A stretch of 64,000 nt of DNA from Comamonas testosteroni (GCF_030505195.1 NZ_CP129672.1:4064501-4128500), one strand, 5' to 3'; positions 1 through 9,308 are shown, numbered from the stretch's first letter. Translations and numbers: made by a program. Notes: generated by a model from the sequence alone, not told the origin.

Positions 1-1
1 T

Positions 2-448
2 GAAGATCGACTTGCTGTAGCTAAAAAGCTTGGTGCCAATGTAACCTTGAACTTCAAAACTCAGGATGTAGTCGCTGAGGTGCTAAAAATTACGGGTGGC
101 AAAGGGGCTGACAGCGCAATTGAAGCACTTGGCACACAAGGCACATTCGAGAGCGCATTGAGATGCATCCGCCCTGGAGGCACTGTATCGAGCTTAGGTG
201 TTTACTCGGAAGATTTAAAGATTCCGTTGAATGCTTTTGGGGCTGGATTGGGTGACCACCGCATCAATACAGCCTTATGCCCAGGTGGCAAAGAGCGCAT
301 GCGTCGTCTTATGTCCGTGATTGAAAGTGGCCGGATTGATCTCAGCCCGCTAGTTACCCATAAGTACAAGCTGGAAGACATCGTTGCTGCATATGACCTC
401 TTTAGTCATCAACGCGATGGAGTGCTAAAAGTTGCCATTAAGAATTGA
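2..448 (+). CDS. Zinc-dependent alcohol dehydrogenase, C-terminal part (5' truncated by window edge)
   Basis: The open frame runs in from the window edge. It begins EDRLAVAKKLGA, which is the typical end of the NAD(P)-binding Rossmann strand of medium-chain alcohol dehydrogenases. It continues with GADSAIEALG and a glycine-rich RPGGTVSSLGVY segment, and ends in the usual C-terminal helix. The catalytic zinc ligands would lie upstream and are not visible, so substrate and metal use cannot be judged. The internal TTG at 47 is not a real start, because the frame is open and family-like before it. It lies upstream of an RNA nuclease and stress proteins, a context often seen in oxygen-limitation stress islands; that link is an inference. 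Confidence 0.85.
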   Translation, partial: EDRLAVAKKLGANVTLNFKTQDVVAEVLKITGGKGADSAIEALGTQGTFESALRCIRPGGTVSSLGVYSEDLKIPLNAFGAGLGDHRINTALCPGGKERMRRLMSVIESGRIDLSPLVTHKYKLEDIVAAYDLFSHQRDGVLKVAIKN

Positions 449-641
449 TCTATCGATCATGTGCAATTCAATCACCCCAGTCAACTTGAAATACGCATGA
501 GCAAGGCCCAAGATAAAAGAATGGATCAAGAGCGGATTTAAAGCATTTTCTTTTGATCCACGCTGGATCGACTACAAGTGACATGTTGTGATCTGCCTTG
601 GCACCATCATTAATTCCTGAAACTTCTATTGGCTTTAGTCT

Positions 642-2057
642 ATGCAAATTACCTTTCATGGCGCAGCGCAACAAGTGACAGGATCCTGTTTTCTTATAGA
701 AGCCGAAGGCTGCCGCTTCCTCGTGGATTGCGGCATGGTTCAAGGCAGTCGCATGGCCAAGGAGCGCAATTACAAGCCATTTGCATTTGACCCCAAGCTA
801 ATCGACTTCGTGTTGCTTACACATGCGCACATAGACCACAGTGGCCTGCTACCTCGGCTGAGCATGCAGGGCTTTGTCGGGCCGATATTTACGACTCCAG
901 CCACCTTTGATCTTCTGGACGTCTTGTTAAAAGACAGTGCGCACATCCAAGAGATGGAATCTGAGCGCAACGAAAAACGGGCGGCCAAAGGTAAAAGCCA
1001 GGTGCATCGTCGCGAAGTGCACCCGCCGCTTTATACGCTGCGAGATGTAAACCATTGCATGCGCCAGTTACGGACCATCTCCTACGATATTGAATTTTCT
1101 CCGCATGCTTCTGTAAAGGCTTGCTTTCGCGATGCAGGACATATCCTGGGTTCAGCAATTATTGAAATTTGGTTAACGGACTCGTTGGGGAAAATATGCA
1201 AGCTCGTCGCCAGCGGTGATCTGGGCCAGCCAGGACGCGTCATCCTGCGTGACCCCACCTTCATTGAAGAGGCCGATGTGCTGCTGATAGAGTCCACATA
1301 CGGAGATCGCATGCACAAAGACATGCCTTCCACGCTTGATGAACTGGTTGGGGTGATCAAAAACACTTTAGTCAAAGGAAATGTTGTTATTCCAGCGTTT
1401 GCTGTTGGCCGCACGCAAGAACTGCTCTATCACCTTCTGCTTCTTTCAACGCAGGGTAGGCTAGGTCCTTTAGATGTATATATAGATTCGCCCATGGCCG
1501 TTGCTGCCACAGAGATCACCCTCAAACATTTCGCGCTGTTTGATGACGATGCACGCGAACTGCTCTCGCAAGCCAAGCAGTTGCGGCTGCAGTTTCGCCT
1601 TCACTTCGTAAGTGATGTTAAGGACTCCATAGAGCTTCTTCTAATTAGATCTGGTGCGGTGATCATCTCTGCTAGCGGCATGTGCGACGCGGGCCGGGTG
1701 ATCCGCCATCTGCACGAAAATCTGGGACGCCGAGATTGCGCTGTAGTTATTGCAGGGTTCCAGGCTGAGGGAACGCTGGGTAGACGCTTAGTCGATGGTG
1801 AAAAGCATGTTCGCCTTTTGGGTGACGATATCGAAGTTCAGGCTTCTATACATACCCTTGGCGCATTTTCGGCACATGCCGATCAGAAAGCGCTTATCGA
1901 CTGGGCACATGCTTTCAAGCGCCATCCTCGCAAGGTTTTTGTGGTGCATGGAGAGAATCCTGCATCCCAAGCCTTAGCGGTGCTTTTGCGTCAGCAGCAA
2001 GCTTGGGAGCAGTGTGACGTTATTGTGCCTCAAGAGGGGGCAACCTATAAATTTTGA
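642..2057 (+). CDS. MBL-fold / beta-CASP RNA-processing nuclease
   Basis: This 471-residue protein has the metallo-beta-lactamase zinc motif HAHIDH (His61, His63, Asp65, His66). A second metal segment, DAGHILGSA, lies near residue 165. The beta-CASP insertion includes SGMCDAGRV at about 345, and the C-terminal RMMBL motif is FSAHADQ near 410. This is the full arrangement of the YSH1/CPSF73-like bacterial family, whose members cleave RNA endo- or exonucleolytically. The length is normal for the family. The start has no strong ribosome-binding site, but the protein begins as the family usually does. Its neighbours are an alcohol dehydrogenase and universal stress proteins, suggesting a role in stress-induced RNA turnover. 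Confidence 0.9.
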   Translation: MQITFHGAAQQVTGSCFLIEAEGCRFLVDCGMVQGSRMAKERNYKPFAFDPKLIDFVLLTHAHIDHSGLLPRLSMQGFVGPIFTTPATFDLLDVLLKDSAHIQEMESERNEKRAAKGKSQVHRREVHPPLYTLRDVNHCMRQLRTISYDIEFSPHASVKACFRDAGHILGSAIIEIWLTDSLGKICKLVASGDLGQPGRVILRDPTFIEEADVLLIESTYGDRMHKDMPSTLDELVGVIKNTLVKGNVVIPAFAVGRTQELLYHLLLLSTQGRLGPLDVYIDSPMAVAATEITLKHFALFDDDARELLSQAKQLRLQFRLHFVSDVKDSIELLLIRSGAVIISASGMCDAGRVIRHLHENLGRRDCAVVIAGFQAEGTLGRRLVDGEKHVRLLGDDIEVQASIHTLGAFSAHADQKALIDWAHAFKRHPRKVFVVHGENPASQALAVLLRQQQAWEQCDVIVPQEGATYKF

Positions 2058-2184
2058 AAGCAATGTTGGGTAATGGTTTATCGCTCATGGGTTTTGCGCG
2101 TAAAAGTTACCTCTCGGCTACCTACAAGTATTTTTTCTGAACGGCTCTCGGCAGGAGCACTCAATGGTATCTGTAGAGCTGCTC

Positions 2185-2196
2185 ATATGCTCTAGA
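2185..2196 (+). promoter_or_regulatory. 12-bp motif shared by two intergenic regions of the stress patch (copy 1)
   Basis: ATATGCTCTAGA lies about 100 bp upstream of the Usp gene. An identical 12-mer recurs at 6677-6688, upstream of the cytochrome b561/VIT operon on the other strand. A related CTAGACGCATGAG lies upstream of the second Usp gene, near 4622. A shared operator is possible but unproven. Confidence 0.25.
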
Positions 2197-2294
2197 GAAG
2201 TGATAGAGACTTTGGTTGGCGCCATATGCAGCGAGCTCAGTGTGCACTAACGAATGTTGCCATAAGCATCCATTGGCTTCAAAAAGGAGATCCT

Positions 2295-2756
2295 ATGTAT
2301 CAGAGAATTCTTGTTCCTATTGATGGAAGCGACACATCTAAATTGGGATTGGAAGAGTCAGTTCGGCTCGCAAAGTCGACGGGGGGAAGATTACGATTGA
2401 TTCATGTTATTGACGATCTTTCTCTCGCCCTTGCGATGGATGCCTATTCAGGTCACGCTGGAGACTGGTTAAATGAACTGCGTATGGACGGTGCACGAAT
2501 TCTTCAGGAAGCAGCTGATGTGGCACTTAAAGCTGGTGTTATGGCCGACACAAAATTAAAAGAGGAATTTAAAGGTGCCGTATATGAGCTTGTTCTCGCC
2601 GAAGCGCAGGAATGGCGAGCTGATTTGATCGTCCTGGGTACACACGGAAGGCGTGGATTCGGGCGTGTCGTTCTAGGTAGTAGCGCGGAGAGCATTCTTC
2701 GACATTCACCGATTCCCGTTTTGTTAGTTCGCTCTCCGCAGAGTCTTTCTGCATGA
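2295..2756 (+). CDS. Universal stress protein (UspA family)
   Basis: The protein has 153 residues. The start is the ATG at 2295, preceded by AAGGAG at 2284-2289; an in-frame ATG further upstream has no such site and would add a non-family tail. The N-terminus YQRILVPIDGSD is the classic Usp beta-strand and nucleotide loop. The C-terminus carries the ATP-binding signature G-x2-G-x9-G-S (GTHGRRGFGRVVLGSS), so this is an ATP-binding type Usp. Such cytoplasmic proteins accumulate on growth arrest or oxygen limitation. A second Usp gene lies at 4698. Confidence 0.93.
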   Translation: MYQRILVPIDGSDTSKLGLEESVRLAKSTGGRLRLIHVIDDLSLALAMDAYSGHAGDWLNELRMDGARILQEAADVALKAGVMADTKLKEEFKGAVYELVLAEAQEWRADLIVLGTHGRRGFGRVVLGSSAESILRHSPIPVLLVRSPQSLSA

Positions 2757-2915
2757 AGTAAATTGAGATTCGCAGCAGGTGGCTTTTTTTGGTGAGTGAG
2801 CGACATATTAAATTGAATCTGCCTGCTGTTAATACCTGCAAATATTTGAGATAGCCATCGGAATCTCCGGACACGCTCTATCGCTTATCTTCCAGATAGG
2901 CATAGGGCTGTGCGA

Positions 2916-3036
2916 ATGACTAGACATACAGAGACGATAGAGATCATTACTCGAGACCAGCACAGGCGACGCTGGTCGGCCGCTGAGAAGGCGGCATTGG
3001 TTCGCAAGACGTACGAGCCAAGCATGGGCGTATCAC
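2916..3036 (+). pseudogene. IS3/IS66-type transposase N-terminal fragment
   Basis: The reading EIITRDQHRRRWSAAEKAALV followed by KTYEPSMGVS matches the start of the helix-turn-helix OrfA/TnpA protein of IS3- and IS66-type elements. The similarity stops after about 40 codons, and the frame then runs into unrelated sequence just before the sorbosone dehydrogenase gene. No partner transposase or inverted repeats are visible. This is a decayed IS relic. Confidence 0.6.
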
Positions 3037-3123
3037 ACGCTAGTCCAAGTTGCAGATGTCGAATAGAGTGTGTTCGATCCCATTCTCTTTTCTGGATACG
3101 TCCATATGCGAAAGGGCCGTCCA

Positions 3124-4566
3124 ATGATTACAACCGATTCTCTTAACACGACAGATGCTGGCGCACCGATGGTCGCCGATGTAGGTATTCCCCGAAGAGA
3201 AGCTGCTGTCGGTGCGCTGACGCCGGTATGCGGATGCCATTTAGTTGATTTGACAGGCCACGTAGCAGCCGTGATGCTAGTTGTCACTATGCTGGCACTC
3301 GCCGCCTGCGGCGATATGGCCAGGCAACCCGTGTTAGCAGGCATGGGGCCCATGCCCACGTTGCCCGCGCCGCAACATACTCTGATTCCAACCGTACACA
3401 TTGCACCCGCCGTCGGCTGGCCTAAAGATGCGATGCCACAGGGTGCACCTAGTACGCGTGTGGCTGCATTTGCTCGCGGCCTTGACCATCCACGCTGGCT
3501 TTACGTGCTACCAAACGGTGACGTGTTGGTAGCAGAGACCAATGCCCCACCCAAGCCAGACGACGCGACAGGCTTCAAGGGCTGGGTGATGAGGCTGTTT
3601 ATGAAACATGCGGGCGCAGGTGTCCCGAGTGCCAATCGCATTACATTGCTGCGCGACATCCATGGCAACGGAGTCGCGGATATGCGTTCGGTGCTGCTGG
3701 AAGGTTTGAATTCACCTTTCGGCATGGCATTAGTAGGCAACGATCTCTATGTAGCTACCTCGGATGCCGTGCTCCGATTCCCCTATGCCACGGGCGACAC
3801 ACGTATCACGGCACCAGGCACTGAGGTGGTGAAACTGCCGGCCGGCCCCATCAACCACCACTGGACCAAAAACCTGATTGCGGCCTCGGACGGCAAAACG
3901 CTCTACGTGACAGTTGGCTCTAACAGCAACGTGGCCGAACGCGGTATGGAGGTTGAGGTGCAGCGTGCGGCGATCTGGGAAGTTGACATCCCAAGTGGCG
4001 CTCACCGCATTTTTGCCTCCGGACTGCGCAACCCGGTGGGTCTTGCATGGGAGCCTTCCAGTAGAGCATTGTGGACTGCGGTGAATGAGCGTGACGAGAT
4101 CGGTAGCGACTTGGTTCCCGACTATATGACCTCGGTGCGAGATGGCGGGTTTTACGGCTGGCCGTATAGCTACTTTGGCCAGCATATCGATGCGCGTGTG
4201 CAACCGCAGCGCATCGACTTGGTTGCTCAGGCCATCGAGCCTGACTATGCATTGGGACCCCACACTGCCTCGCTGGGACTGGCTTCCTCAGCGGGTACAC
4301 AGTTACCTGCGCCATTTGCCAACGGCATGTTCATTGGCCAGCATGGGTCGTGGAATCGCCGCCCCCATAGTGGTTACAAAGTAATTTTCGTACCCTTTGA
4401 AGGCGGCAAGCCAGTCGGAGGACCGGTGGATGTCCTGACCGGATTCCTCAGCCCCGAGGGCAAGGCCTATGGCCGACCGGTCGGCGTGACGCTCGACAAA
4501 CAGGGGGCGTTGCTGGTGGCCGATGATGTCGGCAACGTGGTGTGGCGGGTGACAGCTGAACGCTGA
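3124..4566 (+). CDS. PQQ-type L-sorbosone dehydrogenase family lipoprotein
   Basis: The protein is an SNDH / soluble-glucose-dehydrogenase-like six-bladed beta-propeller of about 480 residues. Blade motifs include [40 protein letters not shown] and [14 protein letters not shown], and the C-terminal segment reads [16 protein letters not shown]. These periplasmic enzymes oxidise sugars or aldehydes with PQQ. A hydrophobic stretch ending in the lipobox LAAC predicts an outer-membrane or periplasmic lipoprotein. The ATG at 3124 has AAAGGG seven bases upstream. It leaves an unusually long n-region before the hydrophobic core, so a later start at 3274 is possible. Confidence 0.8.
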   Translation: MITTDSLNTTDAGAPMVADVGIPRREAAVGALTPVCGCHLVDLTGHVAAVMLVVTMLALAACGDMARQPVLAGMGPMPTLPAPQHTLIPTVHIAPAVGWPKDAMPQGAPSTRVAAFARGLDHPRWLYVLPNGDVLVAETNAPPKPDDATGFKGWVMRLFMKHAGAGVPSANRITLLRDIHGNGVADMRSVLLEGLNSPFGMALVGNDLYVATSDAVLRFPYATGDTRITAPGTEVVKLPAGPINHHWTKNLIAASDGKTLYVTVGSNSNVAERGMEVEVQRAAIWEVDIPSGAHRIFASGLRNPVGLAWEPSSRALWTAVNERDEIGSDLVPDYMTSVRDGGFYGWPYSYFGQHIDARVQPQRIDLVAQAIEPDYALGPHTASLGLASSAGTQLPAPFANGMFIGQHGSWNRRPHSGYKVIFVPFEGGKPVGGPVDVLTGFLSPEGKAYGRPVGVTLDKQGALLVADDVGNVVWRVTAER

Positions 4567-4697
4567 CACACGCTTGGTGCCACGAGGTGGCTGAATGACC
4601 TTTGGCTGACTTGCGATAGTTCTAGACGCATGAGATAGTCAGTATCGCGTCAAAGCTCCAGCTTTTGCTGCCTCAGTACGCACGAAGGAGCATACAA

Positions 4698-5126
4698 ATG
4701 AAAATCCTTGTAGCGACAGATGGCTCGAAGTACGCGATGCGGTCAGTCAAGTACGCCGCTAAACTGATTGGATTACTGCGCCCAGCCAAGCATTCAATTA
4801 CGCTCATCAGCGTGCACGACACCACCGGTCTTCGCCTCGCAAGCTCGTTCCTAGGCTCAAAGGATGTAAAAGCCTACCTGCATGAGCGCAGCACCAAGGA
4901 GCTTGATGAAGCCTTAACCTTTCTCAAGGCGAAGGAAATTAAACATCGCACGGTGATTCGTACAGGGCACGTCGCACAAGAGATTGTCAAGTTCGCCAAG
5001 ACGGGTAAATTTGACTTGGTTGTCTTGGGCTCCAAAGGACGTAGCGCCATTGCAGATATGCTAATTGGATCAGTTGCCCAGCGTGTGCTGGCTGCGGCTC
5101 AGCAACCTGTCGTACTGATCAAGTAA
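4698..5126 (+). CDS. Universal stress protein (UspA family)
   Basis: The protein has 142 residues. The start is the ATG at 4698, with GAAGGAG at 4684-4690. The N-terminus MKILVATDGSKYAMRSVKYA and the C-terminal G-x2-G-x9-G-S signature (GSKGRSAIADMLIGS) mark an ATP-binding Usp. It differs clearly from the Usp at 2295, so the two are not a recent duplication. It is convergent with the VIT-family gene on the minus strand. Confidence 0.93.
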   Translation: MKILVATDGSKYAMRSVKYAAKLIGLLRPAKHSITLISVHDTTGLRLASSFLGSKDVKAYLHERSTKELDEALTFLKAKEIKHRTVIRTGHVAQEIVKFAKTGKFDLVVLGSKGRSAIADMLIGSVAQRVLAAAQQPVVLIK

Positions 5127-5212
5127 GGTCACTTTGTGTTGATCACCTCCCAGGACGGTTTCACGGATTTGCGTGAAAGCGAAAGGCATATAACCAGTTG
5201 AAGCAATGATAA

Positions 5213-5920
5213 TTACGCTGACGCGTTGAACACTGCTCCTGCACCGGCAGTAATGCCCATGGCGAGCGCACCCCAAAAGGTCACGCGCCAGACACTCCGC
5301 ATTACTGGTGTACCACCAATCTTGGCAGCGATGGCGCCAAGTAATGCAAGAAACGCAATAGCGGTCAAAATCGTCCACGCAAGCAAATCCGCCTGCGGGG
5401 CTAGTATCACAACGGCAAGCGGCATAACGCCCCCTCCAGCAAAGCTACTGGCAGAAGCAAGCGCCGCTTGCAGTGGTCGCGCACTGAACGCATCGGATAT
5501 ACCCAGTTCATCTCGCGCATGCGCGCCCAGTGCATCGTGCGTCATCAGTTGCGCTGCAACTTGGCTGGCCAGCTTGTATTCGAGCCCACGGCGCACATAG
5601 ATTGCTGTCAGCTCTCGTAACTCAGCCTCATGGTCAGAGGCTAGCTCGTTTCGCTCGCGCTCAAGGTCTGCTGTCTCTGTGTCGGCCTGGGCATAGACAG
5701 AGACGAACTCTCCGGCCGCCATCGACATGGATCCTGCCACCAAGCCTGCCACCGCCGTTGTCAAGATGTTGCTGTGGCTTGCATGAGCAGCCGCTACGCC
5801 AACGATCAAGCTGGCAGTGGAAATAATGCCATCGTTTGCACCGAGAACGGCGGCGCGTAGCCAGCCGATGTGCTCGGTACGATGACGTTCTGGGTGTGCC
5901 CGGTATTGAAATGTTTTCAT
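5213..5920 (-). CDS. VIT1/CCC1-family iron/manganese transporter
   Basis: The 235-residue membrane protein begins MKTFQYRAHPERHRTEHIG. It shows the family's conserved first helix WLRAAVLGANDGIISTASL and the second helix AGLVAGSMSMAAGEFVSV with its metal-path Met and Glu residues. A charged helical domain of about 60 residues follows, then three more hydrophobic segments. The family moves Fe(II)/Mn(II). Its start codon overlaps the stop of the cytochrome b561 gene (ATGA), so translation is probably coupled. A longer upstream frame exists but is only the shadow of the cytochrome gene. Confidence 0.88.
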   Translation of the reverse strand: MKTFQYRAHPERHRTEHIGWLRAAVLGANDGIISTASLIVGVAAAHASHSNILTTAVAGLVAGSMSMAAGEFVSVYAQADTETADLERERNELASDHEAELRELTAIYVRRGLEYKLASQVAAQLMTHDALGAHARDELGISDAFSARPLQAALASASSFAGGGVMPLAVVILAPQADLLAWTILTAIAFLALLGAIAAKIGGTPVMRSVWRVTFWGALAMGITAGAGAVFNASA

Positions 5921-6501
5921 CAGCTGTTGTTGCGTGTTGACTTCCTGTCTTGAGCCATCTTTGGAAGCATGCGCACAAGCGTGTTGTCGTGGGTGATGTA
6001 GTGATGGAACAGCGCAGCCGCAGCATGCAGCCCTATAAGAAAGTAACCGGCAGTGGCCAAGGCTTCGTGCACGTCCTTCAACTGGTCGGCTAGTCTTTCG
6101 TTCGCGCCGATGAGCAAGGGCACATGGAGGCCTAACAAGACAATGGGTTTTCCTTCCGCACTCAGCGTCATCCAGCCTAGAACAGGTGTTGCCAGCATGA
6201 AAGCGTAAAGCGCCCAGTGCATCAGTCGTGCTAACCTGTCTTGCCAAGGTGGCAGAGGAGGATGAATGTCGGGTGCGGCACCAGCTCTCCAGCGCACAGC
6301 GAGCCGAACAATAACGAACGCGAGCACACTCAATCCAAGTAAAAAATGCAGGGGCTTCAAGGCATTGCGCAGATCACTACCTTTGGGGGCCAACCCGCGT
6401 AACTCCATGCTGGCGTAAACAGCGGCTAGCAGCAAAAGCATCAGCCAATGCAGGCCGATAACAGCTGCCCCATAGTGCGACATTGAGTTTTTACTGGCCA
6501 T
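5920..6501 (-). CDS. Cytochrome b561 family protein
   Basis: The 193-residue protein has four transmembrane helices. Histidines lie in the expected helix positions: IGLHWL (helix 1), PLHFLLG (helix 2), LMHWALY (helix 3) and GLHAAAALFHH (helix 4), consistent with two b-type hemes. It probably takes electrons from the quinone pool. It is first in a two-gene operon with the VIT-family transporter, whose start overlaps its stop. A heme redox protein coupled to a metal transporter suggests linked iron and redox handling; this is an inference. Confidence 0.87.
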   Translation of the reverse strand: MASKNSMSHYGAAVIGLHWLMLLLLAAVYASMELRGLAPKGSDLRNALKPLHFLLGLSVLAFVIVRLAVRWRAGAAPDIHPPLPPWQDRLARLMHWALYAFMLATPVLGWMTLSAEGKPIVLLGLHVPLLIGANERLADQLKDVHEALATAGYFLIGLHAAAALFHHYITHDNTLVRMLPKMAQDRKSTRNNS

Positions 6502-7061
6502 GGTGTACGCCTTAAAAAATTCTTACATCGAGGAACTCTGTCAGCCTGGCCTTGGCTGTCAGTTCGGTGTCCTGAATGCTGATGATCAAAGCCAATCATC
6601 GCGCAGTGATCATTGCTGTATCTCTTGGTCTAATTCACTTGGCACCTAAATGGGGCGAGCATGTCCGCCTGAGGCTATATGCTCTAGACGATAACGAGGT
6701 TCATAGTCCGCGTCCACAAGTCGATATGGCCCGCAGCATTCGCTTTAAGCGGATTCTTGGCAGAGTAGAGTTTCTGTGACCACAGCTAATGCCTTCTTTT
6801 ACCCGAATCCCAATTGTCTGCTTCGGATCGGGAGCGTGAGCCGATTTTCGATAGAAGCGGTCATCAGAAGGCTGCGTACCCTAGCAACGGGGCAGAACGT
6901 CGCAAACGCCTGCTGCGATCTTCAGACCAGCCGCTCGACCGATCTGGGGCCGAGCAAGTCGATGACGGCTTGTTACCAGAAAGCGTGAGTTCGACCGTGG
7001 CAGACGAAGGACCGGACACGCTGCAAAGGCGTCAGTGGAAAGGCTAAATGAGACTTTTGGG
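6502..7061. other. Gene-poor stretch between stress patch and integrative element
   Basis: No convincing gene is present. Short open frames on the plus strand lack ribosome-binding sites and family features. The region holds a second copy of ATATGCTCTAGA (6677-6688) and probably the promoter of the cytochrome b561 operon. Its right edge is the terminator of the first element gene. Confidence 0.5.
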
Positions 7062-7108
7062 AAAAAAAGACATATAAACCAAGCCCCACATTAGTGGGGC
7101 TTGGTTTA
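7062..7108 (-). terminator. Rho-independent terminator after the RDF-like gene
   Basis: A perfect 15-bp stem (TAAACCAAGCCCCAC / GTGGGGCTTGGTTTA, loop ATTA) is followed on the minus strand by a run of seven T residues. It lies 15 bp after the stop of the minus-strand gene at 7123. Confidence 0.9.
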
Positions 7109-7122
7109 TGACTTTCATGCAG

Positions 7123-8103
7123 CTATTCGCTAGATGCAGTTCTTGGAATTTCGGGATAAAACTCTTCCATGATCTCAGATGTCTCATCGGGCGCATCTTC
7201 AAAACTGCCATTAGCAAACCCAAGCTGCGCTGCCGAGTCCAAAGCCGACTGATCAAATCCAGCAGCCAAGCGCTCATTTGCGATCATGCGTGCTTGAGCG
7301 ATAGCTTCATTCAAACAAATCCCCGAACGCACCACCAAGTCCGCGTAATAGATGGCCGATCGATGCGACTGCGTGGTGGACTTGCCACGCAGCTTGAGCT
7401 CCAGCGGCATGCAGGCTAGGTGCCCGCTAGAGACAGCAGCGAAGTACTGCAACCGCGCTGCCAGAGTGCGAATGCTGTTAAAGCCTGTGGTGCGAAATAC
7501 AAAGCTGCCCAACTCATCGCTGTCGCCAATACTCACGTTCAAGCGGCCATAGGGCTTGCAATGGCCCATGCCAAACCGGCATGTATCCGGTCCAGGGCAG
7601 GCCAACTCTTCCAGACCTTTGTCTGTCACACGCTTGCAGCTCTCGCCATTGCCGACGCACAGCGGGCGAGCGGTACTGCGATCGAACATGCAGTAATCAG
7701 CTCGTAGGTTCAAATCTGGATCATTGAACAGCACCCGCACTGGGATGCTGCGCAGCTTGCGCCTTGCCGTGCTCGGTGCAGCCGTTGGCGTATCCGCCAC
7801 ACCCATCTTGTCTTTGAGTGAGCGTTTGCCTGTGCGAGTTTGGGTAACGCTTGCGGACGTTTCACTTTGTACATCGGAAGGCTCTGTGCCTTCTTTTATG
7901 CCGCTGGAAACTTGACCAGGTGCTTGGCTCTGGCGCAAAGCCTCATCCAAAGGGTGTAGCACCCACTGGCCTCGCTGCTGCACCTGCGTGGTGATGGTGA
8001 ACTCATCGTCCTTTTCTGGCAGACGCTTGCCGTTCTTCTCCACCACCTTGCCAATCGAAATCCTACCAATCACAGGCGGGGTGATCATCAAACCTTTGAT
8101 CAT
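7123..8103 (-). CDS. Recombination-directionality-factor-like protein (hydrolase/metal-binding family)
   Basis: The 326-residue protein begins MIKGLMITPPVIGRISIGKV, matching the family that includes the phiC31 gp3-type recombination directionality factors, often annotated as hydrolase or metal-binding protein. A cysteine set (CMFDR, CVGNGESCKR, CPGPDTC, HCKPYG) between residues about 140 and 185 could bind metal. The ATG at 8103 has GGAG upstream; an earlier in-frame start would overlap the exonuclease gene and add a non-family tail. In integrative elements such genes sit beside YqaJ and DUF932 genes, as here. The excision role is inferred from family. Confidence 0.7.
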   Translation of the reverse strand: MIKGLMITPPVIGRISIGKVVEKNGKRLPEKDDEFTITTQVQQRGQWVLHPLDEALRQSQAPGQVSSGIKEGTEPSDVQSETSASVTQTRTGKRSLKDKMGVADTPTAAPSTARRKLRSIPVRVLFNDPDLNLRADYCMFDRSTARPLCVGNGESCKRVTDKGLEELACPGPDTCRFGMGHCKPYGRLNVSIGDSDELGSFVFRTTGFNSIRTLAARLQYFAAVSSGHLACMPLELKLRGKSTTQSHRSAIYYADLVVRSGICLNEAIAQARMIANERLAAGFDQSALDSAAQLGFANGSFEDAPDETSEIMEEFYPEIPRTASSE

Positions 8104-8123
8104 GTCTTGCTCCAAAAAAGAAA

Positions 8124-8152
8124 GCTCTCTGGGGCTGTGAACCGCAGAGAGC
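8124..8152 (-). terminator. Hairpin with U-rich tail between exonuclease and RDF-like genes
   Basis: The inverted repeat GCTCTCT / AGAGAGC is followed on the minus strand by TTTCTTTTTT, directly in front of the ribosome-binding site of the RDF-like gene. It could act as a partial terminator or attenuator that lowers RDF expression relative to the exonuclease. Confidence 0.55.
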
Positions 8153-8189
8153 AGAGGGGGAGGGGTAAAAGAGGGCCGTGAGTCACCGC

Positions 8190-9251
8190 TCACGTTTCAT
8201 TGACGCAAAACCGCCGAGCGCCAGCCCGCGTGGACAGGTAGGCCTTGGCCAGCTCTGGATGGTCTTTGTTGAACTGCGCCGTATTGAACACTTGACCATC
8301 CTTGCTGCGCCGCCATGTCACGCTGCCGCCGCAGGCAAACGTTGCTTTGCCAGCTTCTCCCATATGGATCTGAATGGCTTGGCGCAGGCGTGCTTCCTGC
8401 TTCTGTGCAGCATCGAGTTGCTCGCGTGCTACCAGCAAGGCTTCAAACGTGGCATTGAGCTCTGGGTCATCACTCATGTCTACGTCATCGCCTGCACTGT
8501 GTGGATAGAGGCTACGCAAGGCCTTTTCTGCACTCTCCGATCCATCGCCAGCAGGCGGTGTTTTACTCTCCACCATTTGCCAGAATGCGTGCTCCATTTC
8601 GATCAGTCGGGCAATCAAGGCTTCATCACGCTCAACCCTAAAAATACGAAGCTCCTGACCGCCGATTAGCACAGCTACGTCAGCAGCACGATGACCAGTC
8701 ACGGCCAACTGGTGCATCACCTGCAGTTGCACATACTCGGGAACACCGTCACGCCACAGGCGGGCGCTATGGATACCTGCAGTTTTGCATTCCAGAAGCT
8801 GCACCTCCGAAGAACTGACCACTTCACGATCCACATTGGCCAGCATCCAAGGATGCTCAGGATGCTGCAAAACCGCATTCACTCTGCGCACCTTATTACC
8901 TGTGCGCTTGGTGTAATGCGCCGCCACAATGGGCTCCAGCATCGTTCCCCAGAACATGGGGCTGGTGTCATCATTCGGATCGAAGACTGGCAGCAGATCA
9001 CCCTTGCCCGTCTTTTGCATCCACAACTCCAGTTGGGACTGGTAGGGGTTCAGGCCAATCGCTGCAGCGGCATCGGAGCTGCCAATGCCGGTACGGCGCA
9101 CCTCCAGCCAATCATCTCGCTCCAGGTCTTTGGTGGAGACCAGGCGCAAAGCAGCGCCCTTGCGGGGCGTGCGTGGAGCGTTGTTTGGGGCGTTGTGGGG
9201 AGCGGTAGAGCCAGCATCCAGATTGCCATTCTTGAGAACATGCACAGACAT
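8190..9251 (-). CDS. YqaJ-like viral recombinase (lambda exonuclease family)
   Basis: The 353-residue protein has the YqaJ nuclease core. RRTGIGSSDAAAAIGLNPY is the N-terminal signature, then FWGTMLEPIVAAHY, and the catalytic pair ANVDREV and LLECKTA (Asp, Glu-x-Lys). It ends with a helical tail. The family degrades one DNA strand from double-strand ends to prime single-strand annealing by a partner such as RecT/Bet. No annealase gene is visible next to it. The ATG at 9251 has CAGGAGA upstream. Confidence 0.88.
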   Translation of the reverse strand: MSVHVLKNGNLDAGSTAPHNAPNNAPRTPRKGAALRLVSTKDLERDDWLEVRRTGIGSSDAAAAIGLNPYQSQLELWMQKTGKGDLLPVFDPNDDTSPMFWGTMLEPIVAAHYTKRTGNKVRRVNAVLQHPEHPWMLANVDREVVSSSEVQLLECKTAGIHSARLWRDGVPEYVQLQVMHQLAVTGHRAADVAVLIGGQELRIFRVERDEALIARLIEMEHAFWQMVESKTPPAGDGSESAEKALRSLYPHSAGDDVDMSDDPELNATFEALLVAREQLDAAQKQEARLRQAIQIHMGEAGKATFACGGSVTWRRSKDGQVFNTAQFNKDHPELAKAYLSTRAGARRFCVNET

Positions 9252-9282
9252 CGAAATCTCCTGGCCCGCCAATTGCGGGCAT

Positions 9283-9308
9283 AAAAAAGCCACCTCAAAA
9301 GGTGGCTT
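9283..9308 (-). terminator. Rho-independent terminator after the DUF932 gene
   Basis: A stem AAGCCACCT / AGGTGGCTT with a four-base loop is followed on the minus strand by six T residues. It lies between the DUF932 gene and the exonuclease gene, making them separate transcription units. Confidence 0.8.

Noticed and set aside
6576..7047. Several short frames left of the integrative element
   Set aside because: Overlapping, starting with rare codons, without ribosome-binding sites or family similarity.
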